From contig NZ_CP109442.1 of assembly GCF_036227205.1 (NCBI RefSeq), forward strand, positions 4,402,001-4,466,000: 64,000 bases of DNA, read 5' to 3'. Below the pieces are notes generated by a model, which saw only the letters and a program-made list of their open reading frames with translations, was not told where the DNA came from and did no database searches. Source of the DNA: Amycolatopsis sp. NBC_01480 (GTDB lineage: Bacteria; Actinomycetota; Actinomycetes; Mycobacteriales; Pseudonocardiaceae). Of this stretch, positions 9,387 to 16,174 are shown piece after piece. Position 1 is the first letter of the stretch. Each line of letters opens with the position of its first letter. The position numbers were made by a program, and so were the translations under genes.

Positions 9387-9724
9387 CGGTGTCGATCGAG
9401 CGGACCTGGACCGCGGTGTGCCCGGCCTCGGCGGTCCCGGAGTTCTCCGGGGTCGCGGCGCTGGTGGACGGCGAGCAGGTGGCCGTGTTCCATGTGGACG
9501 GTTCAAACTGGCACGCACTGTCCAACTGGGACCCGTGCAGCGGGGCAGCGGTGCTCTCGCGTGGAATCGTCGGTGACTCCGGGGGAATCCCGGTGGTCGC
9601 GTCGCCGGTGTACAAGGACCGGTTCGAGCTGGCCACGGGACGCTGTCTGGAGCACGAAGGCGTTCAGGTGACGGTGTACTCCGTGCGGGTGCGCTCGGGT
9701 GTGGTCGAGGTGGGGTCGTCGTGA
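9383..9724 (+). CDS. nirD: Nitrite reductase small subunit
   Basis: A 113-aa protein with a Rieske-like fold that partners NirB. As usual for NirD, the Rieske CxH/CxxH cluster ligands are absent (DPCSGAAVLSRGIVGD and PVYKDRFELATGRCLEHEG), so the role is structural rather than redox. It starts at the ATG overlapping the nirB stop and ends in a GTGA overlap with the next gene, so translation is probably coupled. Confidence 0.93.
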   Translation: MTVSIERTWTAVCPASAVPEFSGVAALVDGEQVAVFHVDGSNWHALSNWDPCSGAAVLSRGIVGDSGGIPVVASPVYKDRFELATGRCLEHEGVQVTVYSVRVRSGVVEVGSS

Positions 9725-10824
9725 CGGACGTACGGCCGCTGGCCGGGTTTGTGGTCGGCATCACCGCGGCGCGCCGGGCTGAGGAGCTCGGCGCGCTGTT
9801 GGTGCGTAAGGGCGCGGAGATCCGCTACGGGCCGGCGATCCGGATCGTCCCGCTGGCCGACGACTCTGAACTGCACACGGCGACACTGCGGCTGTTGGAG
9901 TCCTCTGTGGACGCGGTCGTGGCGACTACCGGCATCGGCTTCCGCGGCTGGGTGGAGGCGGCCGAGGGCTGGGGGCTCGGTGAGGCGCTGCTGGAGTGCC
10001 TCTCCCGCTCGTCCCTGCTGGCGCGTGGTCCGAAGGCGACCGGCGCGTTGCGGGCGGCCGGGCTTTCGGAGGACTACTCGCCGGCGTCGGAGAGCAATGC
10101 CGAGGTGCTGGAGCACCTGCTGGAGTCCGGTGTGGACGGACGGTCGATCGCGGTGCAGCTGCACGGCGAGCCGCTGCCGTACTTTGTGGACACCCTGCGC
10201 GAGGCCGGCGCGGAGGTGATCGAGATCCCGGTGTACCGCTGGGTCGGCCCCGCGGACCCGGGCCCGTTGGACCGGCTGCTGGACGCGGTGCTGGACGGCG
10301 CCGTGGACGCGCTGCCGTTCACGAGCGCGCCGGCGGTGGCGTCCGCGCTGGCGATGGCGCGGCGGACCGGGCGGCTGCCCGCGCTGGTGGACGCGCTGTC
10401 GACGCGGGTGGTGGTCGCGTGCGTCGGCCCGATCACGGCGGGGCCGCTCGCCGCGCTGGGCGTGCCGACGGTGCAGCCGCAGCGGTCCCGGATCGGCGCG
10501 CTGGCCCGGACCACTTCGGAAGCGCTGGTTGCCCGTTCGCCGCGGCTGTGCGCCGCCGGGCACGCTATCGAACTACGCGGCCAAGCGGCCATTGTGGACG
10601 GTGAATGGTGTGACGTCGCCCCGGCTCCGATGGCGCTGTTGCGTGCGCTGGCCCGTTCGCCGGGCCGGGTCGTCTCGCGGCGTGAGCTGACTTCGGCGTT
10701 GCCTGGTGGCGGTGAGGAGCATGCGGTGGAGACGGCGATCGGGCGCCTGCGCACGTCGCTGGGTGGTGGTGGGGTGGTGCAGACGGTGGTGAAGCGCGGG
10801 TACCGCTTGGCGGTGGACTCGTGA
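9721..10824 (+). CDS. nnaR: NnaR-type regulator: HemD-like domain fused to a winged helix
   Basis: A 367-aa protein. Residues 1-265 are uroporphyrinogen-III synthase-like (TGIGFRGWVEAAEGWG; LARGPKATGALRAAG; FTSAPAVASALAMA). Residues about 275-367 form an OmpR/PhoB-type winged helix (MALLRALARSPGRVVSRRELTSALPG ... VETAIGRLRTSLG ... KRGYRL). This architecture is that of NnaR, shown in Streptomyces coelicolor to co-activate nitrate/nitrite assimilation genes with GlnR. As last gene of the operon it would act on its own promoter. Whether the HemD domain senses a tetrapyrrole or makes sirohaem precursor is not known from sequence. Its stop codon lies inside a palindromic repeat. Confidence 0.88.
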   Translation: MTDVRPLAGFVVGITAARRAEELGALLVRKGAEIRYGPAIRIVPLADDSELHTATLRLLESSVDAVVATTGIGFRGWVEAAEGWGLGEALLECLSRSSLLARGPKATGALRAAGLSEDYSPASESNAEVLEHLLESGVDGRSIAVQLHGEPLPYFVDTLREAGAEVIEIPVYRWVGPADPGPLDRLLDAVLDGAVDALPFTSAPAVASALAMARRTGRLPALVDALSTRVVVACVGPITAGPLAALGVPTVQPQRSRIGALARTTSEALVARSPRLCAAGHAIELRGQAAIVDGEWCDVAPAPMALLRALARSPGRVVSRRELTSALPGGGEEHAVETAIGRLRTSLGGGGVVQTVVKRGYRLAVDS

Positions 10825-10860
10825 GTGTTTATGCCGGTTAGAACCGTCATAGGCACTCAC
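10821..10860. terminator. Palindromic repeat family A copy 1, between convergent genes
   Basis: Arms 10821-10839 and 10842-10860 (19 nt each) flank a central AG. The left arm is GTGAGTGTTTATGCCGGTT; the right arm pairs with it except for two G-T wobbles and one mismatch. The nnaR stop TGA (10822-10824) is part of the left arm. It separates nnaR from the convergent gene ending at 10867, so it probably terminates transcription from both sides. Other copies lie at 32318 and 40958. Confidence 0.8.
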
Positions 10861-10866
10861 AAGCTT

Positions 10867-11985
10867 TTAAGCCCAGGTCACGGTGTGCGTGTCGTAGCCG
10901 CGTGCGGTGGCCACGCGTGCCGCTTCGTCCTCGGCGGCCGTGCGGTCCGCGCGCTGGAGCGGCGTGAACGGAGCGATCGTCAGGGTCAACCGCTTGCCGC
11001 TCGCCTTCGCGCGCCAGGTGCCCAGCAGCTCACCGTCGACGAGCAGGGCGCCGGGGCTGCCGAGGATTTTCCAGACCTCCTTGGCGTACGCCTTGTCCGG
11101 GACCAGCACGGACTTGTCGCGCGCCTGCGTGAACGGGTCCCACGGCGGCAACAGCCGGACCAGCGACGGCGACGGCGGGTTCTCCAGCGCGGCGACCCGG
11201 TCCGCGGGCAGGGAGGCGCGGCGGCCGTCCACCCGGACCTCGACCAGGTCGTCGGGCCAGGTCTGCTTGAGCACGCTCTTCGCCGTGCCCGCGAAACCGG
11301 CGGCGTCGCCCTGGGTCGCGGGGCCGTTCAGGCGCAGGTACCGCTCCAGGACGCGGGACGCGGCGGCCGGGTCCGGGCGCGTCGAGACCCGTCCGCGGTC
11401 CTCCAGCGGTGCCAACGTCGCGGGGGACTGGTCGGCCTCCAGGCGGAGGCCGCCGTGCAGTGCGGCGACCCGCATGAGCTGCTCGTAGACGTGCGTGGCC
11501 TGACAGCCCCGGCACGCGTACGAGAACGAGTCCGGCAGCAGCTTCGTCACCGCGGTGCTCGCGGCGCCCTTGGACATCGTCTTCGTCACGACCTTGCGCA
11601 GCGCCCGCGCGGTGGTGAAGAGAACGTCCACTGCGGACAGTCCGGTGGCCTGTAGTTCCTTCTGCTGCCACAACATCCGGGCCAGCGCGTCCGCCTCGTC
11701 CAGCGGGACCAGCGACGCGACCAGCTCCGGCAGGTCCGCGCGCCGGTGGAAGTGCGGTGCGCCGCGGTGCGACCACACCAGCGTCAGGCGGGGGTCTTCG
11801 GCCAGCGTCGTGGGGACCACCGGCCCGGCCGAACGCGCGGCGAGGCCGAGCAACGCCGTGTCACGCATGCTGTCCTGGAGCCCGAGGTCGAACACGGCCA
11901 GCTCGAGCGGGTCCGCCGAGCCGCGGTGCAGGCCGTGTTCGGCGATCCGGTACGCCATGACCTGCTGGCGTGACACGTCGAGCAC
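10867..11985 (-). CDS. Winged-helix DNA-binding protein of the AlkZ/YcaQ (HTH_42) superfamily
   Basis: About 372 aa. The N-terminal LELAVFDLGLQDSM corresponds to the LQxQ/LQxD region of the family, and the central WSHRGAPHFHRRADLP and the C-terminal DPFTQARDKSVLVPD ... WRAKASGKRLTLTI are family hallmarks. Characterised members (AlkZ, AlkX) are DNA glycosylases that unhook interstrand crosslinks or excise bulky lesions, often for self-protection in antibiotic producers. Most genomic members are uncharacterised, so lesion specificity cannot be given. The GTG at 11985 follows AAAGGGG and leaves 16 bp to the upstream gene; a longer in-frame start at 12042 would overlap that gene. Confidence 0.75.
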   Translation of the reverse strand: MLDVSRQQVMAYRIAEHGLHRGSADPLELAVFDLGLQDSMRDTALLGLAARSAGPVVPTTLAEDPRLTLVWSHRGAPHFHRRADLPELVASLVPLDEADALARMLWQQKELQATGLSAVDVLFTTARALRKVVTKTMSKGAASTAVTKLLPDSFSYACRGCQATHVYEQLMRVAALHGGLRLEADQSPATLAPLEDRGRVSTRPDPAAASRVLERYLRLNGPATQGDAAGFAGTAKSVLKQTWPDDLVEVRVDGRRASLPADRVAALENPPSPSLVRLLPPWDPFTQARDKSVLVPDKAYAKEVWKILGSPGALLVDGELLGTWRAKASGKRLTLTIAPFTPLQRADRTAAEDEAARVATARGYDTHTVTWA

Positions 11986-12001
11986 TTCGGGCCCCTTTCG
12001 C

Positions 12002-12397
12002 TCAGAGCCGGTAGTCGAAGGTGTAGGACATGGCCGGCTCACCCATCACGCCGTCCACCGAGCCCGTGCCGGTGAGCCCGGCCAGCTCCCCGGTCGCGGA
12101 GCCGGGCACGACCTCGAACTTCGACTGGATGCCCTTCGGGTCGAAGCCGACCTCGTGCCGCACGACAAAGGTGCCGCGACGGCCATCCACGGTGCCGTCG
12201 AAGCGCTCGTAGCCGGGCGACGTGGTGTCGCCGCCGTCGTAGCCCTCACCCGCGTAGTACAGCAGGTAATCGCAGATCGACTCGGCTTCGATCACGCCGG
12301 TGTACGCCATCGTGGCGTGCGCGTACGCCACCCGCGGCTGCCCTTCGGCGCCGCTGGCCAGGTGCTCTTCCCAGTTCTTCATGGTGAATGTGCTCAT
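12002..12397 (-). CDS. DUF3224 domain protein
   Basis: A 131-aa protein of the DUF3224 family (small beta-barrel, allene-oxide-cyclase-like fold), with TFTMKNWEEH at the start and DVVxx-type strands GTFVVRHEVGF and SATGELAGLTGTGS. No enzymatic activity is established for the family. It is divergent from the WYL regulator at 12460 across a 62-bp region holding a 25-bp palindrome, so it is the likely target of that regulator. An in-frame GTG at 12406 is possible, but ATG 12397 gives the usual MSTFTMK start. Confidence 0.82.
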   Translation of the reverse strand: MSTFTMKNWEEHLASGAEGQPRVAYAHATMAYTGVIEAESICDYLLYYAGEGYDGGDTTSPGYERFDGTVDGRRGTFVVRHEVGFDPKGIQSKFEVVPGSATGELAGLTGTGSVDGVMGEPAMSYTFDYRL

Positions 12398-12416
12398 GGA
12401 AGACACTCAATCAGCC

Positions 12417-12441
12417 ATACCTGTCAACTTGTGTCAGGTAT
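12417..12441. promoter_or_regulatory. Operator-like 25-bp palindrome between DUF3224 gene and WYL regulator
   Basis: Half-sites ATACCTGTCA (12417-12426) and TGTCAGGTAT (12432-12441) are inverted repeats with one mismatch and a 5-bp spacer. The palindrome covers the -35 position of the leaderless WYL promoter (-10 at 12448-12453), and its minus strand contains TTGACA at 12427-12422 facing the DUF3224 gene. This fits joint repression or activation of both genes. Confidence 0.65.
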
Positions 12442-12447
12442 TTCGGT

Positions 12448-12453
12448 CATACT
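12448..12453 (+). promoter_or_regulatory. -10 element of a leaderless promoter for the WYL regulator
   Basis: CATACT ends exactly 6 nt before ATG 12460, the spacing of leaderless actinobacterial promoters seen repeatedly in this window. Confidence 0.55.
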
Positions 12454-12459
12454 CGAATC

Positions 12460-13437
12460 ATGCGCGCCAGCCGGCTCCTGTCCGTCCTCCTGCTGCTGCA
12501 GAACCGCGGCCGGATGACGGCCGACGAGCTGGCGGCCGAGCTGGAGGTGTCCGTGCGCACCGTGTACCGCGACATCGACGCGCTGTCGGCGTCCGGCGTC
12601 CCGGTGTACGCGGACCGCGGCCGCACCGGCGGCTACCAGCTCGTCGACGGTTATCGCACGCGCCTGACCGGGATGACCGAGGAGGAGGCGCAGTCCCTCT
12701 CGCTCGCCGGGCTGCCGGGGGCGGCCGCCGAGCTGGGGCTCGGCACGGTGCTCGCGGCGGCCCAGCTCAAGCTGCACGCGGCGCTGCCGAAGGAGCTGCG
12801 CAGCCGCGCGGGACGCGTCGCCGAACGCTTCTACCTGGACGTGCCCGGCTGGCACCGCGGCATCGAAAGCCTGCCGCACCTTTCGGCCGTCGCGGACGCG
12901 GTGTGGTCGGCGCACCGCATCCGGATCCGGTACGAGCGCTGGGGCCGTCAGGTGGTCGAGCGGGAGCTGGAGCCGCTGGGCCTGATCCTCAAGGGCGGCA
13001 ACTGGTATCTCGCCGGCCGGTGCGACGGCGCCGACCGCACGTACCGCGTTTCCCGCGTCCAGGAGCTGGAGGATCTCGGCGAGCCGTTCGAGCGGCCGCC
13101 GGACTTCGACCTCGCGGCGTACTGGCAGGAATGGTCGGCGCAGTTCGAAAAGCGTATGTATCCGACGGCCGCGAAGGTGCGGCTTTCGTCGCGCGCGCAG
13201 GCTCTCGTACCGTTCTACTTGGGCAGTGTCGGCGCGCGGGCGCTGCGCTCGGCCGTCGACGGCGGCGCGGAACCCGACGAAGACGGCTGGCTCACCATGG
13301 AGCTGCCGGTCGAGTCGGGGGAGCCCGCGATCGGCGAGCTGCTGCGGTTCGGGCCGCATCTGGAAGTGCTCGAACCGGCGGACCTGCGGGCGCGGCTCGC
13401 GAAGGCGATCGAGGAGATGGGCGCGGTGTATGGGTGA
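12460..13437 (+). CDS. YafY-type HTH/WYL domain transcriptional regulator
   Basis: A 325-aa regulator with a DeoR-like helix-turn-helix at residues 1-60 (MTADELAAELEVSVRTVYRDIDAL), the characteristic RGRTGGYQL wing, and a WYL ligand-binding domain in the middle (IRIRYERWGRQVVERELEPLGLILKGGNWYLAG). A C-terminal WCX extension follows. The neighbours suggest control of the divergent DUF3224 gene and of itself. It overlaps the following HemD-like gene by 8 bp, so the two are co-translated. The ligand is unknown. Confidence 0.88.
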   Translation: MRASRLLSVLLLLQNRGRMTADELAAELEVSVRTVYRDIDALSASGVPVYADRGRTGGYQLVDGYRTRLTGMTEEEAQSLSLAGLPGAAAELGLGTVLAAAQLKLHAALPKELRSRAGRVAERFYLDVPGWHRGIESLPHLSAVADAVWSAHRIRIRYERWGRQVVERELEPLGLILKGGNWYLAGRCDGADRTYRVSRVQELEDLGEPFERPPDFDLAAYWQEWSAQFEKRMYPTAAKVRLSSRAQALVPFYLGSVGARALRSAVDGGAEPDEDGWLTMELPVESGEPAIGELLRFGPHLEVLEPADLRARLAKAIEEMGAVYG

Positions 13438-14245
13438 GCTGGACGGGGTCCGGATCGGGGTCACGGCCGAGCGGCGGGCCGACGACCTGATCGGGGCCCT
13501 GACCAGGGCCGGCGCCGAGGTCCGGCACGCGCCCACGATCACCATCGTCGATCTGCCCGACGACCCGCAGTTGCGCGACGGCACGGGCGAGGTGCTGGCC
13601 GAGCCGGTCGACTTCACCGCCGTGACCACCGGCGCGGGCTTCCGCGGCTGGCTCTCGGCGGCCGAGGGCTGGGGCTTGCGCCAGCCGTTGCTGGACGCCT
13701 TCAGCGCGTCACGGATCTTCGCGCGCGGCCCGAAAGCGGTCGGCGCGCTGCGGGGCGCCGGGCTGCGCGAGGAGTTCTCGGCGCCGGGGGAGAGCAACGC
13801 GGAACTGTTCGGCAGCTTGGTGGACGCGGGGGTCGCGGGCGCGCGCGTCGCCATCCAGCTGCACGGCACGCCGCTGCCGGAGTACACGAAGCTGCTCACC
13901 GACGCGGGCGCGTCGCTGGTCACCGTGCAGCCCTACCGGTGGCACTCGCCGCCCAACACCAAGCCGGTTTTCTCGCTGATCCACGACGTGCTGTCCGGCG
14001 AGGTCGAGGCCATCGCCTTCACCAGCGCCCCGGCGGCGACGAACTTCCTCGCGCTGGCCGGCGAGTATGGCCGTGGCGCTGAGCTGCTGGAGGTTCTGCG
14101 GCGCGGTGACGTGGTGTGCGCCTGTGTCGGGCCGGTTACTGCGGCGCCCTTGGAGGACGCCGGCGTCCGGACTGTGCAGCCGGAACGTCAGCGTCTTGGG
14201 GCGTTGGTGAAGTTGCTGGTTACGAGGCTGGGGCGGGAAAGCTGA
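13430..14245 (+). CDS. HemD-like (uroporphyrinogen-III synthase) protein without DNA-binding domain
   Basis: 271 aa, clearly paralogous to the HemD part of the protein at 9721 (shared GFRGW..AAEGWG, ARGPKA.GALR.AGL, ESNAE, IQLHG.PLP, FTSAPA). It stops where the winged helix begins in the paralogue, so it is a HemD-only form. It overlaps the WYL regulator gene by 8 bp with GAGGAG just upstream of ATG 13430. Possible roles are genuine uroporphyrinogen-III synthase, a sirohaem-pathway accessory enzyme, or a ligand-sensing partner. A second canonical hemD would be expected elsewhere in the genome. Confidence 0.82.
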   Translation: MGELDGVRIGVTAERRADDLIGALTRAGAEVRHAPTITIVDLPDDPQLRDGTGEVLAEPVDFTAVTTGAGFRGWLSAAEGWGLRQPLLDAFSASRIFARGPKAVGALRGAGLREEFSAPGESNAELFGSLVDAGVAGARVAIQLHGTPLPEYTKLLTDAGASLVTVQPYRWHSPPNTKPVFSLIHDVLSGEVEAIAFTSAPAATNFLALAGEYGRGAELLEVLRRGDVVCACVGPVTAAPLEDAGVRTVQPERQRLGALVKLLVTRLGRES

Positions 14246-14248
14246 GGT

Positions 14249-14728
14249 TCAGCTGCTCGCCGCAGCCTGGGCGCTCGCCGCGGTTCGCTTGCGGCGCCAG
14301 GTCAGCAGGACCGCGGCCAGGGCGAACAGCTGGAGTTCGGTGGCGAGGCCGGGCAGGTCGGCGGTAGCCCCGGCGCCGCCCATGCCGTCGCGGCGGAGGG
14401 TGCCGGTCGGGCTGCCGTCCGGGGCGAGCATCGAATACTCGCGGCTGCCCAAGGAGTTCGCGCGGAACCGGATGTCCTGGCCCGAGGCGTGCAGAGTCCA
14501 GTGGCGGCGTACGCGGTCGGTGCTCGCCAGGACCTCGTCGTTCTCGGCGAGCAGCTCGTAAACGCCGCTGAAACGGTGCCGGCGCACGCGGTAGCCGGTG
14601 CCGTCGAGGCTGAACTCGGCCTCGACGCGCCCGCGTTTCAGCACCAGTTCCGGCAGCTGCTGCCCGTCGTCGGTGACCTCGTACTGGTGGCCCAGCAGAT
14701 GGGTCCGCTTCGCTTGCACCATGCCCAT
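14249..14728 (-). CDS. Hypothetical protein with C-terminal hydrophobic helix
   Basis: 159 aa. The body (ELVLKRGRVEAEFSLDGTGYRVRRHRFSGVYELL ... ASTDRVRRHWTLHASGQDIRFRANSLGSREYSML) is rich in alternating beta-strand patterns and resembles Tubby/LURP-like barrel proteins. Near the end comes a hydrophobic stretch (TELQLFALAAVLLTW) followed by basic residues, so it may be tail-anchored. No function can be assigned. It ends 3 bp from the stop of the convergent HemD-like gene, with no terminator between them. A 17-bp palindrome lies 30 bp upstream of its start. Confidence 0.65.
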   Translation of the reverse strand: MGMVQAKRTHLLGHQYEVTDDGQQLPELVLKRGRVEAEFSLDGTGYRVRRHRFSGVYELLAENDEVLASTDRVRRHWTLHASGQDIRFRANSLGSREYSMLAPDGSPTGTLRRDGMGGAGATADLPGLATELQLFALAAVLLTWRRKRTAASAQAAASS

Positions 14729-14758
14729 GAGGATTCCCCGAACTCCTGATCTCCATGC

Positions 14759-14775
14759 ACTCTCGATTCGAGAGT
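14759..14775. promoter_or_regulatory. Perfect 17-bp palindrome upstream of the hypothetical gene
   Basis: ACTCTCGA-T-TCGAGAGT is a perfect inverted repeat in the 51-bp gap between the two minus-strand genes. It could be an operator for the gene starting at 14728. The short arms and lack of a T run make a terminator for the iron gene less likely. Confidence 0.45.
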
Positions 14776-14779
14776 ATCC

Positions 14780-15601
14780 TCAGGCGCTCTCGGCCACGTT
14801 CGCGCGGCCCACGGCTTCCTCGCTCATCCCTTGACGCCAGTACCCGGTGAAGCAGATCGCGCGCTTGTCGAAGCCGCGCTCGCGCACCAGGTGACGGCGG
14901 ACCTGCTTCACCACTCCCGCCTCGCCGGAAACCCAGGCGTACGGCACGCCGCCGGGGAGGTCGGCGGCGCGGACGGCGTCCAGGAGGGCCTCGCCGTGGC
15001 GGCGGCCGCTGTTGATGATCCAGTGCAGCTCGACCGCGCCGCGCGTCTCGAATGCTTGGCGTTCCTGACGATCCGGGACCTCGACGTACACGACCGCGCG
15101 CGTCGAGGCCGGCAGCGACTCGAGGATCGCGCCGATGGCGGGCAACGCCGTCAGGTCACCGACCAGCAGCTGCCAGCCGGTGTCCGCCGGCACGTCGTAC
15201 AGGCCGTGGGGGCCGAGGAACGCGACCGCGTCGCCCACGCCGGCCTGCGCCGCCCACCCGGAAGCCTGGCCGCCGTCGTCCTCGTGCAGCACGAAATCGA
15301 CGTCCACCTCGCCGGTGCCGGGGCGGGCGGCGCGCACGGTGTACGTGCGCATCGGCGGCCGCACGTCGTCCGGCATCGCCAGGTAGCTGCCGCGGTACCA
15401 GGACGCCACCTCGCCGTTCACCGGCGGCGGCAGCCGGGGCTCGGCTTCGCCGGGGAGCGGGAAGAAGACCTTCAGGTAGCCGTCAGGCGCGACCGGCCCG
15501 GCGGCGGCGAGGCTCGGCGCGGCGAACGTGATCCTGGCCATGCGCGGCGTCAGCCGGCGGACCGCGGTGACCCGGCCGCGGTGGTAGTTCAAGCTAATCA
15601 T
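14780..15601 (-). CDS. Siderophore-interacting protein (FAD-dependent ferric-siderophore reductase)
   Basis: A 273-aa SIP/ViuB-family flavoprotein. The N-terminal FAD-binding barrel contains the RLTPRMARITF start and RTYTVRAARPGTGEVDVDFVLHEDDGGQASGWA (RxYTxR flavin motif). The C-terminal NAD(P)H-binding half contains LLVGDLTALPAIGAILESLP and YAWVSGEAGVVKQVRRHLV. It reduces imported Fe(III)-siderophores in the cytoplasm so that iron is released. An iron-repressor box covers its start region, consistent with iron regulation. No siderophore synthesis or uptake genes are nearby, so it probably serves a transporter encoded elsewhere. Confidence 0.92.
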   Translation of the reverse strand: MISLNYHRGRVTAVRRLTPRMARITFAAPSLAAAGPVAPDGYLKVFFPLPGEAEPRLPPPVNGEVASWYRGSYLAMPDDVRPPMRTYTVRAARPGTGEVDVDFVLHEDDGGQASGWAAQAGVGDAVAFLGPHGLYDVPADTGWQLLVGDLTALPAIGAILESLPASTRAVVYVEVPDRQERQAFETRGAVELHWIINSGRRHGEALLDAVRAADLPGGVPYAWVSGEAGVVKQVRRHLVRERGFDKRAICFTGYWRQGMSEEAVGRANVAESA

Positions 15602-15619
15602 TAGGCCAGGCTAACCTAC
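15601..15619 (-). promoter_or_regulatory. IdeR/DmdR1-type iron box over a leaderless promoter
   Basis: The 19 bp TTAGGCCAGGCTAACCTAC match the TTAGGTTAGSCTAACCTAA consensus at 16 positions. On the minus strand TAGCCT (15613-15608) lies inside the box and ends exactly 6 nt before ATG 15601. Holo-IdeR would therefore sit on the -10 and the start site and repress when iron is plentiful. The regulator is inferred from the motif. Confidence 0.75.
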
Positions 15620-15712
15620 TCTGCTGTCCGGTTGCTGATCTGACGGCAGCTACGCGCATAGGGCTCAGCGAGCGGGCCGGTTGCAGACCGTATCCGCCTA
15701 CTTTCGGTCAGA

Positions 15713-16042
15713 TCAGCAAAACAACCCGTCCGGGCCGTCCTCCTCGACCACACCGTCCGGGCGCCAGCGGTACTTGCGCAGGTCGACGCGCTGACCGTCG
15801 GCGAGCACGCCCTCGCCGCGCAGGCGCTCCAGCTGCTCGTGCGCCAGATGGGGCGCCGGGGTGCCGTTCGCGCGCAGGATCCGTTGCCACGGCAGGTCGT
15901 GGCCGTCTTCGGCGAGGACCCGGCCGACCAGCCGGGGCGAGGGCGCGCCCGACAGCGTCGCGATGTCCCCGTATGTCGCGACGGTCCCCGCGGGCACGTC
16001 GGCGATGACCGCGCGGATCCGCTCGTGCAGTTCGTCGTCCAT
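15713..16042 (-). CDS. Alkyltransferase-like protein (ATL, MGMT family)
   Basis: A 109-aa protein of the O6-alkylguanine-DNA alkyltransferase C-terminal fold (PAGTVATYGDIATLSG, SPRLVGRVLAEDG). The alkyl-acceptor motif PCHR is replaced by PWQR (DLPWQRILRANG), so it cannot accept alkyl groups. ATLs bind O6-alkylguanine, flip it and hand the lesion to nucleotide excision repair. It corresponds in position to M. tuberculosis Rv3204, next to AdnAB. The start is ATG 16042; the frame stays open further upstream but the coding match begins at MDDELHERIRAV. Confidence 0.88.
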   Translation of the reverse strand: MDDELHERIRAVIADVPAGTVATYGDIATLSGAPSPRLVGRVLAEDGHDLPWQRILRANGTPAPHLAHEQLERLRGEGVLADGQRVDLRKYRWRPDGVVEEDGPDGLFC

Positions 16043-16051
16043 GACCACGCA

Positions 16052-16123
16052 CTCTGTCGGATCGCACTTTGCCGCACCACACCGGCGCTCTGTCGGACAA
16101 CACCGTGCCGCACCGGACCGCCA
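16052..16123. repeat. Two imperfect 36-bp tandem repeats in the ATL/adnA divergent promoter region
   Basis: CTCTGTCGGA at 16052 recurs at 16088, a 36-bp period, and both are followed at the same distance by TGCCGCACC. A more degenerate third unit may follow. The repeat fills most of the 132 bp between the divergent ATL and adnA genes, so it probably contains their promoters or binding sites. Confidence 0.6.
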
Positions 16124-16174
16124 AGTGCGTGCCGGTGCGCCACCCCGGTCGGTCGGCGTGGTTCCATCGCTGGT

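Noticed and set aside
7206..9764. An 852-codon open frame on the minus strand across nirB and nirD
   Set aside because: It is antisense to clearly functional nirB/nirD. Its translation is Arg/His/Ala/Pro-rich with no domain, as expected for a shadow frame in high-GC DNA. The same applies to the long minus-strand frames over adnAB, the MoxR block and the peptidase pair.
15839..16174. In-frame extension of adnA upstream of GTG 16175
   Set aside because: The extra codons are antisense to the ATL gene and have no AdnA similarity; the family N-terminus fits the downstream start.
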